The notes beneath the pieces were generated by a model. It saw nothing but the letters and a program-made list of their open reading frames with translations. It did not search any database and was not told where the DNA came from. A stretch of DNA of 60,000 nucleotides. Origin: Membranipora membranacea. Its lineage: Eukaryota > Bryozoa > Gymnolaemata > Cheilostomatida > Membraniporidae. The translations under genes were made by a program, and so were the position numbers. Shown here piece by piece: positions 34,901 through 47,116 of the stretch (position 1 is its first letter; every line of letters starts with the position of its first letter). The stretch is taken from positions 19,219,387 to 19,279,386 of the forward strand of contig OU612069.1 of NCBI GenBank assembly GCA_914767715.1, read 5' to 3'.

Positions 34901-37900
34901 TAGTCGGACACTTTTATATCTGCAATTTCTGCCGGACGTCTTTTGTTGTACACAAGGAGGGATGCCAACACTAACTTAGACAGTCGAGAGTAGCTTGATG
35001 AGTTTATCATTTCATGCTCTATCTCTTGGCGCAGGAATTCAGTGAACCTAACAATGTCAGCTGTTAGAGGTAGCTGCAATGTTTTGTTTAACTTCTGTAG
35101 CTTTTGCATTCGGAGTGTGGAGGCCACAACTTCTTCGCTCCAGCTTCCGTTATACAGTGTGAGGAAATCCTCACCAGCTTTCCTCATGTCTTGGTTTCCT
35201 TGTTTTATACTTTCACCTATGTTAAGTAGGCACATCTTTTTTACCATTGTTCCTAGCTGTATTGCTAGTTGCTTATTTGACTTTCGTATCTCAGTTACGC
35301 TTTCCACAAAGGCAGTGTAGCGTGTCGGGTTTAGAAGCTCTGAGAAGCTCTGCTTGGATTGAGTTAGCTTTTGAACCATATGTAGTAGTCTAGCTAGAAA
35401 GCGGAGCTTTCCACGGATTTGATTCTTCTCAGCAAAGGAAAATGTGTCTCCTTTCCTCAACAGTTGGTGGTTTCCATACAGCTTGATGAGATTGTCGTTG
35501 ACAATTGTATCAACAATGCCTAGAGGAATAGAGCAAGCACTATAAGATAAGATTCATCAAAGATCCTCCCATAAAACGTTTGACAATGTTTTGAATCAGA
35601 GTGACGCACAATAAAAATGAAGAAATACGTAATCAAAAGGGTTGGTTTGTCATGTAATGAAATATATGAGGCTATGAATAAAAAAGTACAAATCATTTAA
35701 TTCAATAACTGTTGGAAAACTTAGGCGTTCTGCATCTTGGGAAGCTACTCATCCGCCTAGATCTTAGACATCTGGAACTCATGTTAGGCTGCATCACATA
35801 ATTTAATGGGCAAGTTGGGGTAAAGGCTATTTTCTGATAGTAGTTCAAGCAGATTGCATTAAGTTGGGAGTCAATAGACAGTAGGCAGAAGTGCAGTATA
35901 TTATCTTGGTAACTGTGATCACGTTTGATTATTTTGCATAATAATAAGTTTTCAACAGTTTCAGCAACTCCAAAGAGCAGCTGTACACAGAATTGGAGCT
36001 CATAGACATCACTTTTAGTTTACGAAAAACAAGGTATTACCTACCAGCTCTTTGGTTTCTCTCATCCCATTGATTAAATCCTCTAGCTTGTCGTTCGGAG
36101 GGATATAAGGCTGAAGAAGAAGTAGCCCCTCAGCAAAGGAATCGTTAGGCTTTGTTCTTTTCTCAACTAGGGGGCAATGCTTTAGATGAAGGTGCATACT
36201 ATCTTTGTGACAAAATTGGTAACACACGGTGCAGGGAATGTAGTGTTCTGCTCCTGTTGCGGCAGTTGGCCTTCGAGCAACGACAAGTTCTCCCTCCCCC
36301 CGTCTTATAACCTGTCAAATATGTAACAGGTGTTCTATGCTATAGTTTGTTGTCTTAGAGTTTGAGAATTAGCAAACAGAGAGTGATGGTGCTGGAATGG
36401 ATGGAATATTATGAGCCCCCATATTTTCTATCATGGACCATATACCTGGAGGCTTGAAAGTTTTAATAATTTCTAATGCCTTCATCGGGCCGGAGGGAGG
36501 GAATTGATGAAATATTATTGAGGTCATCTGCAACTGCTGGATACTGCTCTTGCTATTATATGCTTTCACCACCAAGAAGATAGTTGGGTCTGCTTAAGCT
36601 ACCATACACTATTTACAATATCAAACTGTGTAAAATCCTGAGTAGGCCCTAAGTGCACGATAGGTAAACAAACATATTTACCCGTCTGAAAGTTCCTGGA
36701 GAAATATATAATTGTACAACTTTTCCAACAATGGTATTTGCAAACGCAGGAGGCTTTACCTGGACATTGTGCATATAGTTCCCAAGTTGCCGGATTTTGT
36801 ACAGTACAGATTCACGCTGCTTCCCTGTTGATGATAAAGCTTGTTTTACCAGCTCTTTGTCAGTGTGATGTCGGAGAATGTGCCTTGTCACTTTGCTCTG
36901 AATTATTTTACTGCAGTAGAAACAGTGATCAGTCTTTTCGTAATTTCTTTTCCCACCTGGCTTGTTTGTATAAACCGGAACCGTAACTAAACATAAGCAA
37001 ACAGCCACAAGTCAAACAAAATGACATATAGCCATGTATTTATTTCTTCTACAACATGATCATGATTTAAAAACTCAAGCATGCATTATCGAAATTCTAC
37101 ATTTAGTCATTAGAATCATCCATTGCTTGCATTGTGATATTTTCGCACTAGTAACACAGTCTGCAACACGGGTAAATTCAAAATATTTTATGAGAAAAGG
37201 CAGACCTACCTGATTTTAGTTGAGTTTTGTATGCAGAGTACAGCGCCTTGGTTTCATCTTCATCTACCAAAGCCGATAGAAATATGTCAAAACTACAGTC
37301 ACCTTGAAAGACTAATGACATTGAATGGGAAAACTGTTTCAGGCCCATGAATCAATATTATAAAGCTGCTTGGGCCTTAACCCATTGTTGCACATTTGCA
37401 CAAAATTCTCAAATCAGAAATGAAGTACCCCCTAGCTACACAATTAAGATCAAATACAGCAATGCAGCACGCTTTAAACTCATTCTGCGACAGAAAATTG
37501 GGTTACAAATCATACCAATGTGCAATCACCGTGCCTGGCTCAAACCAATATACTCACCAACTGCATCACCAACTGGGCTTACTGCAGCTACTCCATCTAT
37601 GTTGGTATCTACCTCTCTAACACTTTTAGCATAGTCTTTGTCTGTTGAGCTATTATCTGCATTTTGGAACAAGCATCGACAGAGTAAACTTTATATCAAG
37701 GAAATAAGTCGAAAGTTTATGACCAGTGGATATTTATGAGTACTTCATCATTGCTAGCATAAACAACCATTGTATGTAAAGACCCCATAAGCAGTGTAAA
37801 CCCATAAATATCTGAACCAACAAAAAATGTGGCACATATATATGAAATAAATTGAATGCCTGGAATCATTATTGCAAATTTGTACAAATTCCTCAAAACA

Positions 37901-40900
37901 GAAATCATGTGCCCCTCAGCTATACAATTAATGTTACACCCAGTGGTGCTCCTTTTAAACTCATCCTGCTACGTAGGCAGTGGTTATGAAATCGTACCAA
38001 TGTGCAATAACCGTGCCTGGCTCAAACCAATGTACTCACCAACTGCACTACCAACTCCTGTGCTTACTGCGGCTGCTCCATCTTGATTATTCTTTTTGGT
38101 ATCTACCTCGTCGTCTGATGAGGAACTATCTGTACTTTCGCTACCACTAGATCGTGCTGTCCAAACATGGGGGCGCTGGGAGTTAGGCAACCAGAGCTGA
38201 TCGATGTCAGAATCGATGTCATTCTCGTCTGTCTGTTCTTGCCAATCTTGCTCTTGTCCTCTCATATCTGCTAAGATTTAACAAGACCAAACTTCTAACG
38301 ATTATGGTATGCAAATTATAGAGTCCGGAAATCATGACCTTTACTCACAACTTTAAAAAACTATCGTTTTATAGGTAGATGATAGAGGCAATATTCTGTG
38401 AAGCATGCCGCATTAACTTGTCCCACTATTTAAACTAATGCAACTTGCAGCTACAGAAACCTGTATTCATGGAATATTTGATGATTATACTACATGGTGA
38501 CTCAATCAGACCTGTGATTGAAAAATTTTGAAACTGCTTGCTGGGATTCATGACAGTAATATCCTAGAGGAAATGTTAATTTATGGATCGTAAGCCGAAA
38601 TTGACAGAAAAAGTACGCATACTAGCAAACCAAAAATCTGCTTAAAAAACACAGATCTGCGAACAAATCACAGGCCTGATAACAATTCACTTTGGCTAAC
38701 CAACCTGTGCAAAATGTCTCAATAGGAGGTAGGGCTGCCGGCTCTGAATAAAACAGACATTATCCCGAGTTACTAAGGTATATAGTTACTGTGAATATAC
38801 ATTATATATGCTAAAAACCTATAAATTTGTGAGGCGGTTTGTCACTATGTTGCAGGAAATTACACTGCTGCGAGTAATCGATCAATTAACCTTACCTTAC
38901 TACATTTTAACAGGATCAGCTTAATTTGCAAACTTCAAAAGTATAAATTAATTTGCTAATAAATAGCTGTCGCACAAGGTTATCCTCTCTACCTATAACA
39001 TAAGTTATAAAATGTGCTGAACAGTCAACATTATTATTCATGGTACACGTCCATTAACAACACTTGAGAAACGAGGTTCGTATAGATTGAGCCCTCAAAG
39101 CTTACTTGGCATACGACATCGTCTAAGATTAGGAGGATTTTTCGTCAGATCTGGCAAATCACTATCATCTACCTCTCCAATTAGTGAAAGCAATGAGCCC
39201 ACATCATCTTGAGAGTGATGCTGACTATATCTAGTGGCCTCTGCTTGAGCAGCCAAACTGGTTGCTGTCATCAGTACATCTCTAGCAGAAATACCTTCTG
39301 GGGCCTGCCATCCGTCATCAATGTTTGGAGCATCAGCTAAGAGTAATACATTGTTTTGAGATTTTCTGGTTTATAATTATAAATCAATTACACATTAACC
39401 AGTTGGACCAGATAAACAAATTCTGTGTGCATCATAAACCCTGATTTGCCCTCAAGATAATTCCTCAACATTGAAAACACTTGCATGCCTAAATATTATA
39501 CTTGGTTCCCTACCTGCAAAGGCTACCATAAGATCATCACCAGCCATTGCGTACTGTCGTCTGAGATGAAAATGTTCTTCTTGTGTCACGGGCATTGCTA
39601 GATAACGAAGAAGGTTCACATTGCTCTTCCGGTAAATGAATACTTATCAAGGTTGAAGCTTGGAGGCCCTTAACCAAGCAATAATAAGGAAGTCGCTCAA
39701 AATACTAAATTATCGGCATCATTTATAATGTAGTGATGAGCAGAACCTATGACTATGATAAACCATTGCCGGGTATCTGTGTTGCTAACAATTACAAGGA
39801 ACACTCAACATAGGCATCATGGCAATATCTTGGGAAAATGGTGGGGGTGGGGAACTTCTAGAATCAGATATTATGTACGCATGCAGTGGTGCACCTTTCA
39901 AACTGCGACATAGGCTTGGGTTACAAATCATACCAAAGTACAATAACCGTGCCTGGCTCAAACTAATCTACTCACCAACTGCATCACCAACTCCCGGGCT
40001 TACTGCAGCTGCTCCATCTATGTCATCACCAGCTCCCAGGCTTACTGCAGCTGCTCCATCTATGTCATCGCCAGCTTTAAATCGAAGAAATAAGTCTAAA
40101 GTTTAAGACGAATGGATATTTATAAGGATATCATCATTGCTAATCTGAGCAGTCAATGGGTCGACCAATCAATGTATGTAAAGACCCAATAGCAATTTGA
40201 ACACAGAAACCTTTGAACCAACAAAATGAGTGGCACATGTATATGAAATATATTGCAGGCCTGTAATCGTTATTGCAAATTTGTACAAATTTCTCAAAAC
40301 AGAAATCGAGGTCCCCACTGCTATGCAATTAATATTACACGCAGTGGTGCACCTTCCAAACTCAAACCGCTACATAGGCTTTGCTTGCAAATCATACCAA
40401 AGTAAAATAACTGTGCCTGGCTCAAACCAATCTACTCACCAACTGCATCACCAACTCCCGGGTTTACTGCAGCTGCTCCATCTATGTCATCACCAGCTTA
40501 CAATCGGAGAAATAAGTCTATAGTTTAAGAAGAATGGATGTTTATAAGTATATCATCATTGCCAATCTAAACAATCAATGAGTCGGCCGGCCGATCAATG
40601 TATCTAAAGACCTTATAGCATTTTGAACACTTTGCACCAACAAAATGAGTGACACATGTATATGAAATATATTGAAGGCCTGGAATAATTATTGCAAATT
40701 TGTACAAATTTCTCATAACATAAATCAAGTACCCCTCAGCTATACAATTAATATCACACGCCGTAGTACACCTTTTAAACTCATCCTGCTACATAGGCTT
40801 GGGTTATAAATCATACCAAAGTACAATAACCGTGCCTGGCTCGAACTAATGTACTCACCAACTGCATCACCAACTCCCGGGCTTACTGCAGCTGCTCCAT

Positions 40901-43900
40901 CTATGTCATCACCAGCTCCTGGGCTTACTGCAGCTGCTCCATCTATGTCATCACCAGCTCCCAGGCTTACTGCAGCTGCTTCATCTATGTCATCACCAGC
41001 TCCCAGGCTTACTGCAGCTGCTCCATCTATGTCATCGCCAGCTTTAAATCGAAGAAAAAAGTCTAAAGTTTAAGACGAATTGATGTTTATAAGGATATCA
41101 TCATTGCTAATCTGAGCAGTCAATGGGTCGACCAATCAATGTATGTAAAGACCCCATAGCAATTTGAACACAGAAACCTTTGAACCAACAAAATGAGTGG
41201 CACATGTAAATGAAATATATTGCAGGCCTGGAATCGTTATTGCAAATTTGTACAAATTTCTCAAAACAGAAATCAAGGTCCCCACTGCTATGCAATTAAT
41301 ATTACATGCAGTGGTGCACCTTCCAAACTCAAACTGCTACATAGGCTTGGGTTACAAATCATACCAAAGTAAAATAACTGTGCCTGGCTCAAACCAATCT
41401 ACTCACCAACTGCATCACCAACTCCCGGGTTTACTGCAGCTGCTCCATCTATGTCATCACCAGCTTTAAATCAAATAAATAAGTCTATATTTGAAGAAGA
41501 ATGGATGTTTATAAGTATATCATCATTGCCAATCTAAACAATCAATGAGTCGGATGATCAATGTATCTAAAGACCTTATAGCATTTTGAACACTTTGCAC
41601 CAACAAAATGGGTGACACATGTATGTGAAATATATTGAAGGCCTGGAATAATTATTGCAAATTTGTACAAATTTCTCATAACAGAAATTAAGTACCCCTC
41701 AGCAATACAATTAATATTACATGCAGTGGTGCACCTTTCAAACTCAAACTGCTACATAGGCTTGGGTTACAAATCATACCAAAGCACAATAACCGTGCCT
41801 GGCTCAAACCAATCTACTCACCAACTGCATCACCAACTCCTGGTCTTACTGCAGCTGCTCCATCTATATCATCACCAGCGCCTGGGCTTACTACAGCTAC
41901 TCCATTTATATGGGTATCTATATTTCTCACATTGTTAGCATAGTCTTTGTCTGATGAGCTATTATCTGCATTTTCGAACAAGCATCGACAGAGTAAACTT
42001 CAAATCGAACGAATAAGTCTATAGTTTAAGAAGAATGGATGTTTATAAGTATATCATCATTGCCAATCTAAACAATCAATGAGTCGGCCGGCCGATCAAT
42101 GTATCTAAAGACCTTATAGCATTTTGAACACTTTGCACCAACAAAATGAGTGACACATGTACATGAAATATATTGAAGGGCTGGAATAATTATTGCAAAT
42201 TTGTACAAATTTCTCATAACATAAATCAAGTACCCCTCAGCTATACAATTAATATCACACGCCGTAGTACACCTTTTAAACTCATCCTGCTACATAGGCT
42301 TGGGTTACAAATCATACCAAAGTACAATAACCTTGCCTGGCTCGAACTAATGTACTCACCAACTGCATCACCAACTCCCGGGCTTACTGCAGCTGCTCCA
42401 TCTATGTCATCACCAGCTCCTGAGCTTACTGCAGCTGCTCCATCTATGTCATCACCAGCTCCCAGGTTTACTGCAGCTGCTCCATCTATGTCATCACCAG
42501 CTCCCAGGCTTACTGCAGCTGCTCCATCTATGTCATCGCCAGCTTTAAATCGAAGAAAAAAGTCTAAAGTTTAAGACGAATTGATGTTTATAAGGATATC
42601 ATCATTGCTAATCTGAGCAGTCAATGGGTCGACCAATCAATGTATGTAAAGACCCCATAGCAATTTGAACACAGAAACCTTTGAACCAACAAAATGAGTG
42701 GCACATGTAAATGAAATATATTGCAGGCCTGGAATCGTTATTGCAAATTTGTACAAATTTCTCAAAACAGAAATCAAGGTCCCCACTGCTATGCAATTAA
42801 TATTACATGCAGTGGTGCACCTTCCAAACTCAAACTGCTACATAGGCTTGGGTTACAAATCATACCAAAGTCAAATAACTGTGCCTGGCTCAAACCAATC
42901 TACTCACCAACTGCATCACCAACTCCCGGGTTTACTGCAGCTGCTCCATCTATGTCAGCACCAGCGCCTGGGCTTACTGCAGCTACTCCATTTATGTGAG
43001 TATCTACATCTCTCACACTTTTAGCATAGTCTTTGTCTGATGAGCTATTATCTGCATTTTTGAACAAGCATCGACAGAGTAAACTTTGAATCGAACAAAT
43101 AAGTCTACAGTTTAAGAAGGATGTTTATAAGTATATCATCATTGCCAATCTAAGCAATCAATGAGTCGGCCGATCAATGTATCTAAAGACCTTATAGCAT
43201 TTTGAACACTTTGTACCAACAAAATGAGTGACACATGTATATGAAATATATTGAAGGCCTGGAATAGTTATTGCAAATTTGTACAAATTTCTCATAACAG
43301 AAATTAAGTACCCCTCAGCTATACAATCAATATCACATGCCATAGTACACCTTTTAAACTCATCCTGCTACATAGGCTTGGGTTACAAATCATACCAAAG
43401 TGCAATAACCGTGCCTGGCTCAAACTTATCTACTCACCAACTGCATCACCAATTCCCGGGCTTACTGCAGCTGCTCCATCTATGTCATCACCAGCTCCCA
43501 GGCTTACTGCAGCTGCTCCATCTATGTCATCACCAGCTCCCAGGCTTACTGCAGCTGCTCCATCTATGTCATCACCAGCTCCCAGGCTTACTACAGCTGC
43601 TCCATCTATGTCATCACCAGCTTTAAACCGAAGAAATAAGTCTAAAGTTTAAGACTAATGGATGTTTATAAGGATATCATCATTGCTAATCTGAGCAATC
43701 AATGGGTCGACAAATCAATGTATGCAAGGACCCCATAGCATTTTGAATACAGAAACCTTTGAACCAACAAAATGAGTGGCACATGGATATGAATATATAC
43801 TGCAGGCCTGGAATCGTTATTGCAAATTTGTACAAATTTCTCAAAACAGAAATCAAGGTCCCCACTGCTATGCAATTAATATTACACGCAGACACGGTGC

Positions 43901-45018
43901 ACCTTTCAAACTCAAACTGCGCTACATAGTCTTGGGTTACAAATCATACCAAAGTACAATAACAGTGCCTGGCTCAAACCAATCTACTCACCAACTGCAT
44001 CACCAACTCCCGAGTTTACCGCAGCTGCTCCATCTATGTCATCACCAGCTCCTGGGCTTAATGCAGCTACTCCATCTATGTCGGTATCTACCTCTCTTGA
44101 ACTACGTGTATTAGCATAGTCTTTGTCTGTTGAGCTATTATCTGAATTTTCGAACAAACAACAACAGATCAAGCTTGAAATTACACAACAGCCTGCAAAA
44201 CTGCCCACAAGTGGATCTTTATGAATATCAATTAATAATACCATAATATATCAATGGATAAGCCAGTCAATGAATGTAGAGACCCGTAGCATGGAAAATA
44301 ATGACTTGACACACTATTAAAAATACAGAATGGGGAGAGAAAGTGTAATTAATTTAACCAGTTTGACAAAAAGATTATCCTGTCTTCAAAATAGGTGCTT
44401 CGCATATCTTCCACTCAACATGCAACCAAAGATCCAATACTAATGCCTTGACAGAACCGATCATCTTCTTTGTCCAAACTCGAGCATTTCATGGCAATAA
44501 CATCAATAATCTCGAATGGCAAAATTGGATGTAGGTTTATCTACTGTTTAAGAAAATGGAACAAGTAAATGTTTGAGCGAACAAACAAAACATACCTTTG
44601 ATTTGCATCTATACAAAACACATACAAGTGGATGGAGTAATACCAAAATGTGTAAATAGGGTGCTGAGTACTTGATCAAATTTGATGACCAGAAACTCGA
44701 ATTACAGATGGTAGGCTGCGTCTAAAGTATAATTGTTGCTATAAAATGAACAAAAAAGTTGAAAACACATGCAATATGGATTCAATGATTTTAAATAGTG
44801 ATGAGCAGCAGATTTATTTGCTATCATACCTGTATCTGGAATGGCTTCAGGCAACGCCTATGGTTGTCTGAGGTGTACTCAACTGTGACTTTATTTCTCT
44901 CCCAACTTATTACTTTTGCTGCGTACCATCTCCCATCTGGGGGATACAGGGCAGTGATGGGTGTTCCTTCTTGTATATCTGCAAACTCATCCGAGATTTT
45001 CCTTTTCCTCCGACCCAT
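31998..45018 (-). CDS. Tudor-like / tyrosine-recombinase-like gene with amplified exon array
   Basis: Exon 1 (45018-44830) starts ATG and encodes a Tudor-like fold (TPITALYPPDGRWYAAKVI...KVTVEYTSDN). A possible 13-bp exon (44608-44596) restores phase into the repeated phase 1-1 exons (44141-39976). Then come 39597-39514, 39336-39106, 38743-38705, 38267-38040, 37656-37558 and 37263-37210. 36986-36760 has DHCFYCSKIIQSKVTRHILRHH and 36311-36041 has IPCTVCYQFCHKDSMHLHLKHC, two C2H2-like modules. 35519-34817, 34589-34443, 34253-34124 and 33766-33547 encode a tyrosine-recombinase-like domain with SQKLRKYLATTCQ and MGHDVNIHLNHYSM. Three 48-bp exons and the last (32176-31998, LWTREEIRLL...IRSKAQHLIKKGV, stop) complete it. 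All phases join, except one TGA at 34544-34546. The C2H2 plus recombinase part resembles a multicopy, Crypton-like family of fish and invertebrates. I do not know a described member with a Tudor start. Confidence 0.75.
32730..33260. repeat. Duplicated exon-plus-intron block (about 310 bp)
   Basis: About 32730-32950 and 33050-33260 are direct repeats covering intron, a 48-bp exon and the next intron. The exons (32902-32855 and 33218-33171, minus) encode ELKVDRHAETANAAT and ELKADSDADNENAVK. The neighbouring 48-bp exon (32440-32393, ESPIEKPGEAARPTA) has the same length and phase but a different sequence. Confidence 0.8.
39976..44141 (-). repeat. Tandem array of duplicated exons with 42-bp coding minisatellite
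   Basis: Nine exons repeat at 415-554 bp spacing with highly similar introns: 44141-43992, 43620-43438, 43051-42908, 42542-42360, 41965-41822, 41463-41407, 41041-40859, 40496-40440 and 40074-39976. Two diverged copies lie outside (38267-38040, 37656-37558). Each ends GATGCAGTTG before GTGAGT and starts so that phase is 1-1, so any number can be included. Inside, a 42-bp unit encodes GDDIDGAAAVS(L/P)G(A/V), one to four per exon, about two dozen in all. Some exons have a longer start encoding SSTDKDYA and REVDT. A 1501-bp higher-order duplication is visible (40859 to 42360 and 41407 to 42908). Confidence 0.85.
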
Positions 45019-45564
45019 GTCTATTACGAACTCTTATTAGACAGGATGTGCAGTTAAATTTTTAGGCGTAGTACATTTCGGAAAGAAGGTGATTAACAAG
45101 CATAGGATGTGTAAGTTGTCAGTAACTATGAGTACAAAATACTATTATCATCAGCCATTGTAAACAGGTTTATCGTTAAATTATTAGGCACAATTCATTT
45201 ACACAAGCAATTTTCTAAACTTGATACATCCCAAAATATGTGACTCGAATGATTTAATAGATGAGGGGTCCTGTTTTCTGTCCTGATCCTCAGATTCTTG
45301 AATGCAGAAGAATGAGGGCAGTTAGTGCACACAACTAGTGAATTTTCTCAACTAGCAGCATTGACAATTTATCTGAGTGACACGCATCTGTGAACACAAT
45401 CCATCATCTAAGTAGAGCTGCATCCAGACCCTAATACCGATCTGAACATGGGTGATAATGGGAGTGTTATGTCTCCAAAACAGTTACGTGGTCAAGCACT
45501 AACCCAGAGGCAGGCGTATATATTATGGCTATAATTCCTGAGCTGGGTACTCGGTGCTGCGCAC
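45019..45564. promoter_or_regulatory. Upstream flank of the Tudor/recombinase-like gene
   Basis: This stretch precedes the ATG at 45018 on the minus strand and should hold the promoter and 5' UTR. I see no CpG cluster or unambiguous TATA box at a fixed distance. It is bounded on the far side by an hAT-like insertion. Confidence 0.3.
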
Positions 45565-45970
45565 CAGGGGCGTATATTCTAAAAAATTCCACTCACTGAC
45601 TTTTTAGAGATGAGCATAATGACCGGGTGCGGCCCGATCCACACGCTGTCGGCGGGGAGGGTGTGGGTGTGTCAATACACCGGGCTTTTGATTGGCTTGT
45701 CCAGCTGAAGGTCAAAAGTCAAACTCTGTATGTACCGTAATTCCTCACTTATAAGACATCCCCCCTTGGGAAAAGTAAAAATTCTCCAGTTATAAAGCAC
45801 CCATTTGAAAAAACAGCCATTGTTGGGATTCGAACAAACAACATTCCTAATAAACAGCAATTACCAGGCAGAGCTCTACACACTGAGCTATTCAACCTGG
45901 CTTACACAATGTAATCAAGGATTTTGATTTACGGATATCCGTGGTCCGTGATTGCTAATATACGCCACTG
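45565..45970. mobile_element. hAT-like MITE with 8-bp target duplication
   Basis: The ends are CAGGGGCGTATATT and, inverted, CAGTGGCGTATATT. The flanks CTGCGCAC (45557-45564) and CTGAGCAC (45971-45978) match at 7 of 8 bases. An 8-bp duplication and CA(G)...TG ends are typical of hAT transposons. The interior carries a CTCACTTATAAGACATCCCC motif common in invertebrate MITEs and a tRNA-like promoter on the minus strand, but no transposase. Confidence 0.8.
45820..45900 (-). repeat. tRNA-like SINE head inside hAT-like MITE
   Basis: The minus strand has box-A-like TAGCTCAGTGTGTAG (45876-45890) and box-B-like GTTCGAATCCC (about 45825-45835) with tRNA-like flanks (GGTTGAATAGCTC at the 5' end). The space between boxes, about 40 nt, is within range for an intron-less tRNA-like head with a long variable loop. 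Stems are imperfect. It is probably a captured SINE rather than a tRNA gene. Confidence 0.6.
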
Positions 45971-46236
45971 CTGAGCACATTACAGCCCAGTTATGCACTT
46001 ATGTTTGGGCCAAGACCAAAATGGGTTGGTGAGTTTGGGTTTACGCTTTTTGTTTTGGGTTGCGTGCTATGTCGAAGTGTTTCTGAGCCAAGGTTATTCC
46101 ATCCAATGACTAAAGGCGGCATCACTAATTCCACTTGGAAATCATTTTACAAACACATATGGGCATGATATTGCTTGTCCGTACTGAGTTAATCATGTTG
46201 CTATAGGCAGATTGGTTTTTGAATAATAACATTAGG

Positions 46237-46431
46237 TCAGCAATACTGCAAAGTGCAGCTGATGATTGATGCATTTGTGTCAAAATCGTGCAAGGAACAA
46301 AGTGATCTCTTAGATGACTGGCACACACTGTAAGCTATTTTCTCAAATACTAAAAATCTTTGCAAAGCTGATAAAGATTGCAGCAAGGATAAAATATAAT
46401 CTGTTGGGTTAAACGTTAAATCTTCATCCAT
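46237..46431 (-). CDS. Short unidentified open frame
   Basis: ATG-initiated 64-codon frame starting MDEDLTFNPTDYIL, then a helical Leu/Phe-rich segment and several Cys. The regular helix pattern hints at real, possibly transposon-derived, coding sequence. No family is recognised and no splice donor is obvious. It may be a chance frame. Confidence 0.25.
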   Translation of the reverse strand: MDEDLTFNPTDYILSLLQSLSALQRFLVFEKIAYSVCQSSKRSLCSLHDFDTNASIISCTLQYC

Positions 46432-46866
46432 GGATACCCATTTAGTTTATAAGAGGATTTTCGTGAACTTCCTTGGTTTATGTGACTGTGTTTACCCCAC
46501 AAACCAACTATTATGGGTAATAATTATGTGCTTATTCTGGTACCTGTGGGACGAAAATCCTCTGACCCCGCAGGGTTTAAGAGAAACACATATCCAAATT
46601 GGTCGTTTTTGTGGGTTGGAGTTGTCTTCTTAAAATATAATTTTAAATTATGAAGTTATTAGACATAGGGTTAGGAGCAATCCAAGTAGGTTCTAGGGCT
46701 GCCTAAACAACTTTATAAGTGTGGGGTTTTTTTCTGCCCCCACAAAAAATTTGGTCCACTTAGTTGGGGAAATATATACCATACCGTCCAATAAAAGCGT
46801 GCTTATAAATCTATAATAACACAGTTAGAGACATTAGTTATTCACCATTCATCAAAAGTTATCTGT

Positions 46867-47116
46867 GGGGGCTTTCAATTAGAAACACCCATCCCTTACT
46901 GAAGCAAGTTATCACTATCACATTGCTCAAAATTATCACTCACTTGGCCTTTCAATTACTAGAGTTTGACAAAACCGCTCCCAAATCGCTCACTCAAAAT
47001 GCATATAGTTCCATCAAGTGACTGGGCGATCTAAAATCGAGAGCCTAACAGGTATTGCTCACTCAGTGAGTGAGCGATCATATTGCGATAATGACTGTTT
47101 TTAATTGAAAGACCCC
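46867..47116. mobile_element. 250-bp MITE
   Basis: Terminal inverted repeats GGGGCTTTCAATTAGAAACA (46867-46887) and its counterpart ending AATTGAAAGACCCC (47096-47116) differ at a few positions. The interior has several TCACTCA/TGAGTGA motifs in both orientations. No coding frame. Confidence 0.65.

Noticed and set aside
40849-43626. Plus-strand open frames with Pro/Ser/Ala or Leu/His-rich repeats across the array
   Set aside because: They are antisense readings of the 42-bp minisatellite. The minus-strand reading has consistent splice sites, phase and connection to flanking exons.
37558-44141. CRISPR-like array (regular repeats with spacers)
   Set aside because: The units are 415-554 bp exon/intron duplications and a 42-bp coding tandem repeat with no unique spacers, in an intron-bearing eukaryotic gene.
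45820-45900. Functional tRNA gene on the minus strand
   Set aside because: Poor stems and location inside a MITE with target duplication; treated as a captured SINE head.
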